Shown in pieces: positions 9,228 to 17,482 of a stretch of DNA of 64,000 nucleotides. The notes below the pieces were generated by a model, which worked only from the letters and a program-made list of their open reading frames with translations, did not search any database and was not told the DNA's origin. Every line of letters starts with the position of its first letter. Positions within the stretch are counted from its first letter, which is position 1. The translations under genes and the position numbers were made by a program. The DNA is from Grimontia celer. Lineage in GTDB: Bacteria; Pseudomonadota; Gammaproteobacteria; Enterobacterales; Vibrionaceae. The stretch spans positions 1,674,001 through 1,738,000 of the forward strand of contig NZ_FIZX01000001.1 in NCBI RefSeq assembly GCF_900055185.1. The letters are read 5' to 3'.

Positions 9228-10253
9228 ATGACGCAAGAAACTCGCGGAAAAGTACTGCTGACCGGCATTTCAGGTTTTATTGGGCTCCACTGTGCGAAAG
9301 AGGCACTTGAACAAGGCTTTGAAGTTGTTGGCTCTGTTCGTAGTGAAGCTAAAGAAAATGAAGTTCGTGCAACACTTGAAGCTGCGTCGGTAGATACTGC
9401 CAACCTAAGTTTTGCTCACTTGGATCTGACCTCCGACAAAGGTTGGGATGAAGCAGCAGCAGGATGCGATTACATTATGCACATTGCTTCTCCTTTCACG
9501 ATTGCCAACCCTAAAACCGAAGATGAAATGATCATCCCTGCTGTTCAGGGTTCACTTCGCGCCTTGCGTGCAGGTAAAGCTGCTGGCGTTAAACGTGTTG
9601 TTTTGACGAGCTCCATCCTTTCGATGATGGGTACCATGAAGACAGGTACATTCGGCCCTGACAACTGGACGGATACCAACTCAACCGAGATCAGCACTTA
9701 CACCAAAAGTAAAACGCTGGCGGAGCGTGCAGCCTGGGAATTTATGGAAACTCTTTCAGATGAAAACGCCATGGAGTTGGTTGTGGTTAACCCAGGTGGC
9801 GTATTCGGTCCTCCGCTTGGTAGAAACATCACAGGACAAACGATGGCGCTGACCGACCAAATGCTTCGCGGCAAAGTGCCTATGGTGCCGAATATCTCCC
9901 TGCCTATGGTCGATGTGCGCGATTTGGCTGTGTTACATGTTAAGGCGCTATCTGAGGCAGGTGCAAAAGGGAAACGACTTATTGCCGCCACTGCCGATCC
10001 GGTAAGCTTTTTGACAATGGCACAAGTGATGAAAGACCAAGGCTACAAAGGTCCAAGCACCCGAAAAGCGCCAAACTTTCTGTTGAAGTTCACTGCATTG
10101 TTTGACCGTGAAGCCAAAGGAATGTTGGGAATGCTGAACATGAACCTCAATGCCAATAACGCAGAAACCCAAGAGATCTTCGGTTGGACACCAAGACCCG
10201 CCGTTGAATCCATTCAAGATACAGCCAAAGCGGTTCATGCACTGCAAAGCTAA
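9228..10253 (+). CDS. NAD(P)-dependent epimerase/dehydratase family reductase (extended SDR)
   Basis: 341 residues of the dihydroflavonol-reductase/aldehyde-reductase branch of the extended short-chain dehydrogenases. The nucleotide-binding motif is TGISGFIG near residue 13; the active site has SSILSM around residue 125 and the Y-x-x-x-K pair in YTKSK near 162. Members reduce aldehydes or ketones with NADPH. Control by the divergent TetR suggests induction by a reactive or xenobiotic carbonyl compound; that part is inference. AAGGA precedes the ATG. Confidence 0.88.
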   Translation: MTQETRGKVLLTGISGFIGLHCAKEALEQGFEVVGSVRSEAKENEVRATLEAASVDTANLSFAHLDLTSDKGWDEAAAGCDYIMHIASPFTIANPKTEDEMIIPAVQGSLRALRAGKAAGVKRVVLTSSILSMMGTMKTGTFGPDNWTDTNSTEISTYTKSKTLAERAAWEFMETLSDENAMELVVVNPGGVFGPPLGRNITGQTMALTDQMLRGKVPMVPNISLPMVDVRDLAVLHVKALSEAGAKGKRLIAATADPVSFLTMAQVMKDQGYKGPSTRKAPNFLLKFTALFDREAKGMLGMLNMNLNANNAETQEIFGWTPRPAVESIQDTAKAVHALQS

Positions 10254-10278
10254 CCTTGCTTAGCAAGTGCTAACAGCA

Positions 10279-10305
10279 AAAAAGGCCGCGATTGCGGCCT
10301 TTCGT
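10279..10305 (+). terminator. Terminator after the SDR reductase gene
   Basis: AAAGGCCGC (10281-10289), four-base loop, GCGGCCTTT (10294-10302), then a short T-rich tail. Confidence 0.8.
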
Positions 10306-10307
10306 TT

Positions 10308-10469
10308 ATACCAATCACAGTAGGTAGGTGATCAGAAATAGCGCAGGAAAAATGCTCGAGAACAAGGCGTAAAATTTCGATAAGTAGTTATTCTACAATC
10401 AAATTTTTCAACGCAGTGAACGAGCATTTTAACAAGCTAGGATGAGCAGATATCTACTACGATTGGTAT
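10308..10469. repeat. MITE-like palindromic repeat, copy 1
   Basis: A 162-bp unit bounded by ATACCAATC and GATTGGTAT as terminal inverted repeats, with a second inner complementary pair (AAATGCTCG / CGAGCATTT). A near-identical copy is at 23271-23430. It contains no coding potential and sits between convergent genes. The form is that of a small non-autonomous element or an ERIC-like intergenic palindrome; no transposase is present. Confidence 0.8.
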
Positions 10470-10477
10470 TATTCCTC

Positions 10478-11989
10478 TCACCCCATGGTAGGCATAGTGA
10501 AATGACTATCGTGGGTTTCCAATCGCACACTAGCTGGCCAGCGGGTAGTGACGGTTTTCATTCGGGTATAGAAACGTACGCCGTCGTTGCCGTGCACATT
10601 CAGTGGGCCGAAGATTGAACGTTTCCAACCACCGAAGCTGTGGAATGCCATTGGGACAGGAATTGGCACATTCACGCCTACCATACCTGCCAACACATCT
10701 TCGCTGAACTGACGGGCAGTTTCACCGTCTCGGGTGAAGATGGCAGAGCCATTGCCATACTCGTGGCGGTTAATAAGCTCTAGCGCGGTTTGATAATCCG
10801 GCACACGGACTACAGACAACACAGGGCCAAAGATTTCATCCTGATAGATGGTCATGTCAGGCGTCACATCATCAAACAGGGTTGGGCCAACAAAGTAGCC
10901 ATTATCATGCCCTTCCACCTGACAGCCGCGGCCATCGACAACCAACTTCGCGCCCTGCTCAACGCCCGAGTCAATGTAGCCGACTATTTTGTCGCGATGC
11001 TGTGCGGAAATAACCGGTCCCATGTCGTTCTCAGGGCCATCAACAATGCCAGGGCCAACACGCATTTTATTGATGCTTTCTGACAGCGAAGCCACCAGCT
11101 TATCGGCCGTTTCATCGCCCACAGCAACAACAACAGACAGCGCCATACAACGCTCGCCTGCTGCACCAAAGCCAGCCCCGACTATCGCGCCGCTTGCCAT
11201 TTCAAGGTCAGCATCAGGCATTAAAACACAGTGATTCTTCGCGCCACCGAGTGCCTGACAACGTTTGCCATGCGCCGATGCTGTGGAGTAGATGTATTCC
11301 GCAATAGGTGTAGAGCCTACAAAACTCACCGCCTGAACGCGTGGATCTGTCAGCAACACGTCAACCGCTTCTTTGTCGCCGTTGACCACGTTGAACACAC
11401 CGTCTGGCAATCCGGCTTCTTTCAGCAATTCCGCCAGCATCAAACCCAAAGATGGATCCTTCTCTGAAGGCTTCAGAACAAAGGTGTTACCGGTAGCAAG
11501 GGCAATCGGGAACATCCACATTGGCACCATCGCAGGGAAGTTAAACGGGGTGATCCCGGCACACACGCCAAGCGGCTGCATAATAGAATGACTATCAACG
11601 CCAGATCCCACATTCGCTGAACTCTCCCCTTTCTGTAGATGAGGAATTCCGCAAGCAAATTCAACGACTTCCAATCCACGGGTTAACTCACCTACGGCGT
11701 CAGAGTAGACTTTGCCGTGTTCGTTGCTGATAAGGCGAGCCAGCTTGTCCTGATTCGCCTCAAGCAACTCTTTGAACTTGAACATCACACGGGCGCGACG
11801 CAATGGTGGCGTTTTCTTCCATGCAGGAAAAGCCGCATGCGCGGCAGCCACGGCCGCCTCTGCTTCTTCTGCTTTGCTGAAAACCACCTGACGGGTTTGC
11901 TCGCCAGTCGCCGGGTTAAATACTGCGCCAAATCGTTCAGTACTGCTTTCTGCGATTTGTCCGTTAATAAAGTTATGAACTGTTTCCAT
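10478..11989 (-). CDS. iolA: CoA-acylating methylmalonate-semialdehyde dehydrogenase
   Basis: Converts malonate semialdehyde (or methylmalonate semialdehyde) plus CoA and NAD+ to acetyl-CoA (propionyl-CoA) and CO2, the last step of myo-inositol breakdown; also known as MmsA in valine degradation. About 503 residues of aldehyde dehydrogenase fold: SEKDPSLGLMLAELLKEAGLPDGV region near residue 180, catalytic cysteine in GAAGERCMALS near 280, and EIFGPVLSVVRV near 385. It is the last gene of iolC-iolE-iolA. The ATG at 11989 has GGAGA upstream; an in-frame ATG at 12004 lacks a clear site but cannot be excluded. It is the only iolA in the window and would have to serve both inositol loci. Confidence 0.93.
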   Translation of the reverse strand: METVHNFINGQIAESSTERFGAVFNPATGEQTRQVVFSKAEEAEAAVAAAHAAFPAWKKTPPLRRARVMFKFKELLEANQDKLARLISNEHGKVYSDAVGELTRGLEVVEFACGIPHLQKGESSANVGSGVDSHSIMQPLGVCAGITPFNFPAMVPMWMFPIALATGNTFVLKPSEKDPSLGLMLAELLKEAGLPDGVFNVVNGDKEAVDVLLTDPRVQAVSFVGSTPIAEYIYSTASAHGKRCQALGGAKNHCVLMPDADLEMASGAIVGAGFGAAGERCMALSVVVAVGDETADKLVASLSESINKMRVGPGIVDGPENDMGPVISAQHRDKIVGYIDSGVEQGAKLVVDGRGCQVEGHDNGYFVGPTLFDDVTPDMTIYQDEIFGPVLSVVRVPDYQTALELINRHEYGNGSAIFTRDGETARQFSEDVLAGMVGVNVPIPVPMAFHSFGGWKRSIFGPLNVHGNDGVRFYTRMKTVTTRWPASVRLETHDSHFTMPTMG

Positions 11990-12011
11990 GTCTTGGGTCT
12001 CCATGTCTCAA

Positions 12012-12902
12012 TCACATCAATCCGGCATTTCGCGCAAAGGACGCCAAATTGTTATATCCGAGTGTTGCGTACGTCAGTGGGTGCGCAATTGAAGGGTCTT
12101 GCTCTGCTTCTACCACTAACCAGCCTGAGTAATTGGCCTGTTTCAGCACATCCATCACTGCTGCATAGTCAATACAGCCATCGCCTGGCACAGTGAACAC
12201 GCCATTTAATACGGCATATAAAAAGCTGAGCCTGCGGTTTTTGGCATCGTCCAGAATCGATTGGCGAATGTCTTTGCAATGCACGTGATTAATTCTGTCG
12301 GCGTGACGCTTGGCAACGGCAATCGGGTCACCACCAGCAAAATGCAGATGGCCCGTATCTAGCAGCAAGCCCACTTCTGGGCCTGTTTCCGCCATTAGAC
12401 GATCCACATCCGCTTCGCTTTCAATCACGGTGCCCATATGGTGGTGATAAGCAATCTGTAACCCGTGAGATTGGGTGTACTTCGCCAGTTCCGTCAGTTT
12501 TTGCCCGTACTCCTGCCAGCGCTGTTCAGGAAACGCCGGACGCCTCTCGACAGGCATGTTTTGATTTCCATGAACACAACCTGTCACTTCCGCAAACACC
12601 ATGACCTTCGCACCGAGCGCTTTCAGCAAGTTCAGGTGCGATTGCATCGCTTCAATTTCCTGCTCAACGCTTCGACTCAGCAGTTCACCGGAATACCAGC
12701 CAGATACCAGCTTCAGGTCGTGCTTTGCCAAAATCGGGCCCAACACATCAGGGTTACGCGGAAATTTGTTTCCCAACTCAAACCCTGTAAAACCGGCCTG
12801 TCTGCCTTCAGAAAGGCATACTTCTAACGGCGTTTCAGCGCCCAAAGAGGGCAAATCATCATTCGTCCACGTCAGTGGGTTAATCCCTAATTCAACAGCC
12901 AT
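12012..12902 (-). CDS. iolE: Inosose dehydratase
   Basis: Dehydrates 2-keto-myo-inositol to 3D-(3,5/4)-trihydroxycyclohexane-1,2-dione. It is a TIM-barrel protein of the AP-endonuclease-2/xylose-isomerase family, 296 residues from the ATG at 12902, which has AAGGAG upstream. Visible metal-site segments are YHHHMGTVIE near residue 150, LLLDTGHLHFAGGD near 185 and HCKDIR near 220, with the late glutamate in VVEAEQD. It sits 10 bp after iolC and just before iolA in one operon. A second, divergent IolE-family protein is encoded at 47675-48574. Confidence 0.93.
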   Translation of the reverse strand: MAVELGINPLTWTNDDLPSLGAETPLEVCLSEGRQAGFTGFELGNKFPRNPDVLGPILAKHDLKLVSGWYSGELLSRSVEQEIEAMQSHLNLLKALGAKVMVFAEVTGCVHGNQNMPVERRPAFPEQRWQEYGQKLTELAKYTQSHGLQIAYHHHMGTVIESEADVDRLMAETGPEVGLLLDTGHLHFAGGDPIAVAKRHADRINHVHCKDIRQSILDDAKNRRLSFLYAVLNGVFTVPGDGCIDYAAVMDVLKQANYSGWLVVEAEQDPSIAHPLTYATLGYNNLASFARNAGLM

Positions 12903-12912
12903 GATCGTCTCC

Positions 12913-14856
12913 TTACTCTCCGCGTTGACGCCAGGTTTCAATCAACCCGAGATAATTCGCTTTCACGGCAGCAACTAACCCTTGATTATCTAAGTCACCG
13001 CGCATCCACTGACGGCTTGGCTCACCAAAGATGGTGCGGCCGACAGCAAAACCCCTCACGGTTTTCGAAACTGCCGAAGCAGCAAAACCGGCTTTCAGTT
13101 CATCGGCTGGCGCATCCAACCCCAACAGCACCACACCACGACAATGCGTATCGCGCTGTTCAATCAGTTCATCTACCGCCTGCCAACCTTGCTTGGTCAG
13201 TGGAGGCAATTTCCACCAATCTGGTTTGATGCTGAGGTTATACAGACGTGTCATGGCGCGAAGGTAGAGAGAATCTGCTTCTTCTGCGGAGCCAGCTTCC
13301 ATATCTTTCGGCAAAATCACTTCCACCAACAACTCGTTCCCTGTTGCACAGCAGGCTTCATACACTTCTCGGAGCGTATTTTCCTGATCAAGTTGCAATT
13401 CCCGGGCATCATCAGGATGGTAGAACATCAAACATTTCACGACTTGTTCCTTCGGCCAGCTCGCCAATTGGCTGCCGATGTTGCCGTGTTCAAGGCGCAA
13501 AGGACGGGAGCCAGGCAGTTCGATAGGTCGCCCTACCCACCAACGTTCGCTCACATGGTCGCCAAACCCTGTTGCAGCATTCAGCACTTCCATGCCAAAG
13601 GTGGAGTCACACAGAATGCCCGCCTTTCCTTTCAGGCCAGATCCCTGCGCCACTTCCTGAGCCGCTTGCCAGATAAGTTTTTTGAGATAAGGAATATGCG
13701 CGACGTCTATTCCTGCTTCCTGAGCCATTTCGACAAACTGGGAGCGATGGTCGAAGGCCAGCACACACAAGTCGCTCCAAGGCAGCTCACGGGTAGTCAC
13801 TCGGTGAAGGTGGTTCAGCATCCCATCCCTGTCTGGACGTGGGATTTCATGCTCATGTTGAAGGTAGTAATCCAATTCTTCTTTGGTGGGCATGGCAGGA
13901 GAACAGCCGTGACGGGAAACGACCAACGCGCCACAGGCGTTCGCATAGCGGCAGCATTGCTCCCAGGATTCATCATTCAGGTAGCCACGAAGCAATCCCG
14001 ACATAAAGGCATCACCCGCGCCAAGTACATTCAGCACTTCCACGCGTACGCCTTTCACCGTGATGCCGTCATCCAGCACGCTGCCAATTTCATCAGTGAA
14101 TACGCTGCACCCTAGCGGGCCGCGTTTGCACACCAAGGTCGCATCCGTAAAGGTGCGGACAGATTTCAGCGCTTCGACGGAATCTTCCGAGCCACCTGCA
14201 ATGTGAAACTCTTCTTCGGTGCCGACAATCAGGTCAAACAGGCCCAGTACTTCCTGAAGCTGGCGGGTGACTTCGTCTGATTCAATGTAGCGGGTTTCAC
14301 CGTCTCCCAGAGAGGTCAGGCCCCAAAGTACAGGGCGGTAATCCACATCCAAGGCTGTACGAACGCCATGTTTACGTGCGTAATTCAGTGCGGTGATTAC
14401 CGCTTCACGGGAACTTGGATTGGAAAGATGGGTGCCCGTGATCGCCAAACATTTGGCCGAAGCAATGTACGCTTCATTAATGTCTTCTGGGGTGATGGCT
14501 TTGTCGGCACAATTGTCGCGGTAGAAAATTAGCGGGAAGGTGTCTTCATCTTTGATGCCAAGCAGCACAAGCGCGGTCAGCCTTTCTTTATCGATGATGA
14601 TATTGCTGGTATCGACACCGACACGCTCCAATTCTTCTGTCACAAAGCGGCCCATGTGCTCGTCACCAACACGTGCCAACATGCCGGATTTCAACCCCTG
14701 CCTTGCGGTGCCGTGAGCAACGTTGCCCGACGAACCACCCAGATATTTGGCAAAGGTTCGCATATCTTCTAGGCGGGAACCGACCTGCTCCCCATACAAA
14801 TCAACGGCGACTCGCCCAAGGCAAATCACGTCCAATGCTTTTTCTACCGTCGTCAT
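12913..14856 (-). CDS. iolC: 5-dehydro-2-deoxygluconokinase fused to a DUF2090 aldolase-like domain
   Basis: The N-terminal half (about 1-325) is a PfkB-family sugar kinase that phosphorylates 5-dehydro-2-deoxy-D-gluconate; it shows GGSSGNVAHG near residue 40 and the catalytic motif GAGDAFMSGLL near 295. The C-terminal half (about 335-647) is a DUF2090 domain (LCVLAFDHRSQFVEMA, then KAGILCDSTFG), the fusion partner found on proteobacterial IolC and suspected to act as the following aldolase. The protein is 647 residues, the usual length of the fusion. AGGAG precedes the ATG. It is the first gene of the operon and lies downstream of two TGAAA-N6-TTTCA sites. Confidence 0.92.
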   Translation of the reverse strand: MTTVEKALDVICLGRVAVDLYGEQVGSRLEDMRTFAKYLGGSSGNVAHGTARQGLKSGMLARVGDEHMGRFVTEELERVGVDTSNIIIDKERLTALVLLGIKDEDTFPLIFYRDNCADKAITPEDINEAYIASAKCLAITGTHLSNPSSREAVITALNYARKHGVRTALDVDYRPVLWGLTSLGDGETRYIESDEVTRQLQEVLGLFDLIVGTEEEFHIAGGSEDSVEALKSVRTFTDATLVCKRGPLGCSVFTDEIGSVLDDGITVKGVRVEVLNVLGAGDAFMSGLLRGYLNDESWEQCCRYANACGALVVSRHGCSPAMPTKEELDYYLQHEHEIPRPDRDGMLNHLHRVTTRELPWSDLCVLAFDHRSQFVEMAQEAGIDVAHIPYLKKLIWQAAQEVAQGSGLKGKAGILCDSTFGMEVLNAATGFGDHVSERWWVGRPIELPGSRPLRLEHGNIGSQLASWPKEQVVKCLMFYHPDDARELQLDQENTLREVYEACCATGNELLVEVILPKDMEAGSAEEADSLYLRAMTRLYNLSIKPDWWKLPPLTKQGWQAVDELIEQRDTHCRGVVLLGLDAPADELKAGFAASAVSKTVRGFAVGRTIFGEPSRQWMRGDLDNQGLVAAVKANYLGLIETWRQRGE

Positions 14857-14931
14857 TCCCGACTCCTGTCAGATTTCCCATCCTGTTCAGTGTGGCTGAA
14901 CCTGAAAAATACACTTCATCCAACCGCATAA

Positions 14932-14947
14932 TGAAATGTACGTTTCA
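14932..14947. promoter_or_regulatory. Candidate inositol-regulator site 1 (TGAAA-N6-TTTCA)
   Basis: TGAAATGTACGTTTCA is an inverted repeat with 5-bp arms and a 6-bp spacer in the iolC promoter region. The same arms and spacing recur at 14985 and at 26371 between iolB and the phyH-type gene. Confidence 0.55.
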
Positions 14948-14984
14948 CTTTATACTAAGATCGAAACGGTCAGATCGCAACCAA

Positions 14985-15000
14985 TGAAACAAATATTTCA
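14985..15000. promoter_or_regulatory. Candidate inositol-regulator site 2 (TGAAA-N6-TTTCA)
   Basis: TGAAACAAATATTTCA has the same arms and spacer as the site 53 bp away (five helical turns). A weaker third match (TGAAA-N6-CTTCA) begins at 14903. Confidence 0.55.
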
Positions 15001-15040
15001 TGTGTTATTTCACTGGTAGGATCATCCTTAAGATCATTAC

Positions 15041-15055
15041 TAGACGACTGGTCTA
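15041..15055. promoter_or_regulatory. NemR-type operator upstream of the nemR-like gene
   Basis: TAGACGACTGGTCTA, an inverted repeat, lies 22 bp before the start codon of the TetR-family gene. An identical 15-bp sequence precedes the reductase gene at 15788. The half-sites TAGAC/GTCTA resemble the E. coli NemR box. Confidence 0.75.
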
Positions 15056-15077
15056 ATTTCCGCTAACCTGCTTCACC

Positions 15078-15674
15078 ATGAACACAGAAACCCAATCTAC
15101 CCGCCAGCATATTCTCGACGTCGGCTATCAACTCATTGTTGAAAAAGGCTTTTCGAACGTGGGTCTGGCGCAACTGCTTAACCATGCCGGGGTGCCGAAA
15201 GGCTCCTTCTATCACTATTTCAAATCCAAAGAACAATTCGGCGAAGCCTTGATCGAAGAGTACTTCTCTCAATATCAGGCCAAACTGGATGCTCATTTCA
15301 GCAACCCTGCTCTCAATGGCTTTGAGAAGCTCATGGGTTACTGGATGAAATGGATTGAAGTAAATGATGGCATGTGTGGCAGCCAGCGTTGTTTGGTGGT
15401 GAAGCTGAGTGCAGAAGTGTCTGACCTGTCTGAATCTATGCGTATTTCGTTGCTGAATGGCGCAAACCGTATTGTCACTGTGCTTGCTGATTGCGTTCAG
15501 ATTGGTATTGATGACGGTTCGATTCAGGTCAGTAACGCTGAAAAAGCTGCCAGTCAGCTTTATCAACTTTGGATTGGTGCAAGCCTGATGAGCAAGCTCA
15601 ACCAAAATGTAGAGCCGATGAAACAGGCGCTGGAAAGCACAGAACGCCTGCTCAAAGGACAACACGCTTTTTAA
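15078..15674 (+). CDS. nemR: TetR family redox-sensing repressor, NemR-like
   Basis: 198 residues closely resembling E. coli NemR, the electrophile- and hypochlorite-sensing repressor. The helix-turn-helix is VGLAQLLNHAGVPKGSFYHY near residues 32-52. The redox switch residues of NemR seem conserved: a cysteine in RCLVVKLSAEVSDLSE (NemR Cys106) and a lysine in LWIGASLMSKL (NemR Lys175). A 15-bp operator lies just upstream and an identical copy lies in front of the next gene, so autoregulation and control of the CurA-like reductase are expected. No clear ribosome binding site is visible. Confidence 0.85.
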   Translation: MNTETQSTRQHILDVGYQLIVEKGFSNVGLAQLLNHAGVPKGSFYHYFKSKEQFGEALIEEYFSQYQAKLDAHFSNPALNGFEKLMGYWMKWIEVNDGMCGSQRCLVVKLSAEVSDLSESMRISLLNGANRIVTVLADCVQIGIDDGSIQVSNAEKAASQLYQLWIGASLMSKLNQNVEPMKQALESTERLLKGQHAF

Positions 15675-15701
15675 TCAAAGGGCGCTTCCGCGCCGATAAA
15701 A

Positions 15702-15730
15702 CCGCCAAATGCACTTGGCGGATTTTTTTA
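15702..15730 (+). terminator. Terminator after nemR
   Basis: CCGCCAA (15702-15708) pairs with TTGGCGG (15715-15721) and is followed by ATTTTTTT, so the reductase gene is probably transcribed from its own promoter. Confidence 0.85.
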
Positions 15731-15737
15731 CTCAGCC

Positions 15738-15756
15738 ACTAGACGACTGGTCTAGT
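15738..15756. promoter_or_regulatory. NemR-type operator upstream of the reductase gene
   Basis: ACTAGACGACTGGTCTAGT contains the same 15-bp core as 15041-15055, with longer perfect arms. It lies 32 bp before the reductase start codon. Confidence 0.78.
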
Positions 15757-15787
15757 AGTGAAACCATAACGTAAAGGGAATCAGCAC

Positions 15788-16828
15788 ATGTCAGTTTCGT
15801 TGGAAAACAACCGTATTGTTCTAGCTTCACGCCCAGTAGGCGCGCCTGTTACCGATAACTTCCGTTTGGAATCTCAGGCCGTTCCTGCCCTGAAAGATGG
15901 TGAACTGCTGCTTCGCACCATTTACCTTTCACTCGACCCTTACATGCGTGGCCGCATGAGCGATGCCAAATCTTACGCTGATCCCGTTGAGCTAAATGAT
16001 GTGATGGTCGGTGCCACAGTTTGTCAGGTAGAAGACTCACTGAATCCAAACTTTGAAAAGGGTGAATGGGTGCTGGCATACACAGGTTGGCAGTCTTACG
16101 CTGTGTCTGACGGCGAAGGTCTGCTGAAACTGGGCAAATCCCCTTCTCACCCTTCATTCGCGCTGGGTATCATGGGTATGCCGGGCTTTACCGCTTACAT
16201 GGGTCTTTTGGATATCGGTCAGCCGAAAGAGGGAGACACCTTGGTTGTCGCGGCCGCGACTGGCCCTGTTGGCGCGACAGTAGGTCAAATCGGCAAACTG
16301 AAAGGCTGTAACGTCGTCGGCATCGCAGGCGGCGAAGAGAAGTGTCGCCACGCGGTTGAAGTACTGGGCTTCGATGTTTGTATCGATCACAAAGCGGAAG
16401 ACTTCGCAGAACAACTAGCGGCTGCCTGTGACAAAGGCATCGACGTTTACTATGAAAACGTAGGTGGCAAAGTGTTCGACGCTGTCATGCCATTGCTCAA
16501 CACTGGCGCGCGCATTCCTGTATGTGGTTTGATTTCTCAATACAATGCGACCGCACTGCCAGAAGGCCCAGACCGTATGTCTCTGCTGATGGCGACCTTG
16601 CTGATCAAACGCATCAAGATGCAAGGCTTCATCATCTTTGATGATTACGGTCACCGCTATGACGAGTTTGCAGCCGACATGGGCAAATGGCTGATGGAAG
16701 GCAAAATGCAGTACAAAGAACAAATCGTTGACAGTTTGGATGCTGCACCAGAAGCCTTTATGGGTCTGCTGGAAGGCAAAAACTTCGGCAAATTGGTGGT
16801 GAAAATCGCCGAGCCAATCGCTCTCTAA
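15788..16828 (+). CDS. curA: NADP-dependent medium-chain reductase, CurA/LTB4 12-hydroxydehydrogenase type
   Basis: Zinc-independent medium-chain reductase of 346 residues that reduces the double bond of alpha,beta-unsaturated carbonyls with NADPH. Visible are LSLDPYMRGRMSD near residue 50, the dinucleotide-binding AAATGPVGATVGQIGKLKG near 155-173, IDHKAEDF near 200 and YYENVGGKVFDAVMPLL near 220. It belongs with E. coli CurA and bacterial 2-alkenal reductases. The NemR-type operator in its promoter suggests induction by electrophiles such as quinones, aldehydes or hypochlorite. AAAGGGAA lies upstream of the ATG. Confidence 0.87.
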   Translation: MSVSLENNRIVLASRPVGAPVTDNFRLESQAVPALKDGELLLRTIYLSLDPYMRGRMSDAKSYADPVELNDVMVGATVCQVEDSLNPNFEKGEWVLAYTGWQSYAVSDGEGLLKLGKSPSHPSFALGIMGMPGFTAYMGLLDIGQPKEGDTLVVAAATGPVGATVGQIGKLKGCNVVGIAGGEEKCRHAVEVLGFDVCIDHKAEDFAEQLAAACDKGIDVYYENVGGKVFDAVMPLLNTGARIPVCGLISQYNATALPEGPDRMSLLMATLLIKRIKMQGFIIFDDYGHRYDEFAADMGKWLMEGKMQYKEQIVDSLDAAPEAFMGLLEGKNFGKLVVKIAEPIAL

Positions 16829-16857
16829 TTCCCGCTCCACAATTGAGAAGGAATTGA

Positions 16858-16895
16858 AAAAGCCCGCCCGGTTTTCGCCCGGCGGGCTTTTTGTC
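16858..16895 (+). terminator. Terminator after the CurA-like gene
   Basis: AAAAAGCCCGCC and GGCGGGCTTTTT form a GC-rich stem followed by a T tract. Confidence 0.85.
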
Positions 16896-16963
16896 ACTTC
16901 ACCTGCGAAAGCAACGTGTTAGGTTACACTGTAGTTAAGAAAAATTTTCACGCAGGGGATGCA

Positions 16964-17434
16964 ATGAAAAACTGGATCGTTTTACTTTTCACTCATGGCT
17001 TTGCCATCGCTATCGGCTTTGCGGCTGGCATTTACGCACTACCCATTCTTATCGCGCCGGAGGGCCCTTCTGTTGAGGTGATCGAATCAACCGCATCTAA
17101 AGCCAATTACTCTGGAGAATTCCGCAAAGACCTTAAAGACAGCGACACCTTCCATTGGGGTGAAGGCAAAGTGTCTATCGGCCCGGAAAGTATTTCGTTA
17201 ATGGGAGAACTCGCGCCAGGCCCAGACTACAAGCTCTATCTGTCACCTGAATTTGTTGAAACAGAAGCCGACTTCAACCGCTTGAAGCCACAAATGCAAC
17301 GAGTGGGTGATGTAAAAACCTTCGAGAATTTCTTGGTAGAAGTCCCTAGTGATGTCGACCCTTCACAATTCAATACCGTGATTGTTTGGTGTGAGTCTTT
17401 TGGCGAGTTTATTACTGCAGCGCGCTATAAGTAA
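16964..17434 (+). CDS. DM13-domain protein, membrane anchored or exported
   Basis: About 156 residues. An N-terminal hydrophobic segment (MKNWIVLLFTHGFAIAIGFA) acts as signal or anchor, followed by a DM13 domain: FHWGEGKVSIG, LAPGPDYKLYLSP, VEVPSDVDPSQFNTVIVWCESFGEFITAA. DM13 domains carry one near-invariant Cys (here VIVWCESF) and have been proposed to take part in extracytoplasmic redox reactions; a specific role here is unknown. The ATG at 16964 has GGGGAT upstream. Confidence 0.78.
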   Translation: MKNWIVLLFTHGFAIAIGFAAGIYALPILIAPEGPSVEVIESTASKANYSGEFRKDLKDSDTFHWGEGKVSIGPESISLMGELAPGPDYKLYLSPEFVETEADFNRLKPQMQRVGDVKTFENFLVEVPSDVDPSQFNTVIVWCESFGEFITAARYK

Positions 17435-17448
17435 CTGACTGAATGATG

Positions 17449-17477
17449 AAAAGGCGAAGCGGAGTGCTTCGCCTTTT
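17449..17477. terminator. Bidirectional terminator between the DM13 and FAD-oxidase genes
   Basis: AAAAGGCGAAGC (17449-17460) and GCTTCGCCTTTT (17466-17477) form a perfect stem with A and T tracts, serving two convergent genes. Confidence 0.88.
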
Positions 17478-17482
17478 TGCGT

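Noticed and set aside
13144-14115. Long plus-strand open frame (323 codons) opposite iolC
   Set aside because: It is the antisense shadow of a well-supported gene and shows no family features or ribosome binding site.
15063-15665. 200-codon minus-strand frame opposite the nemR-like gene
   Set aside because: Antisense shadow; the plus-strand protein matches NemR along its length.
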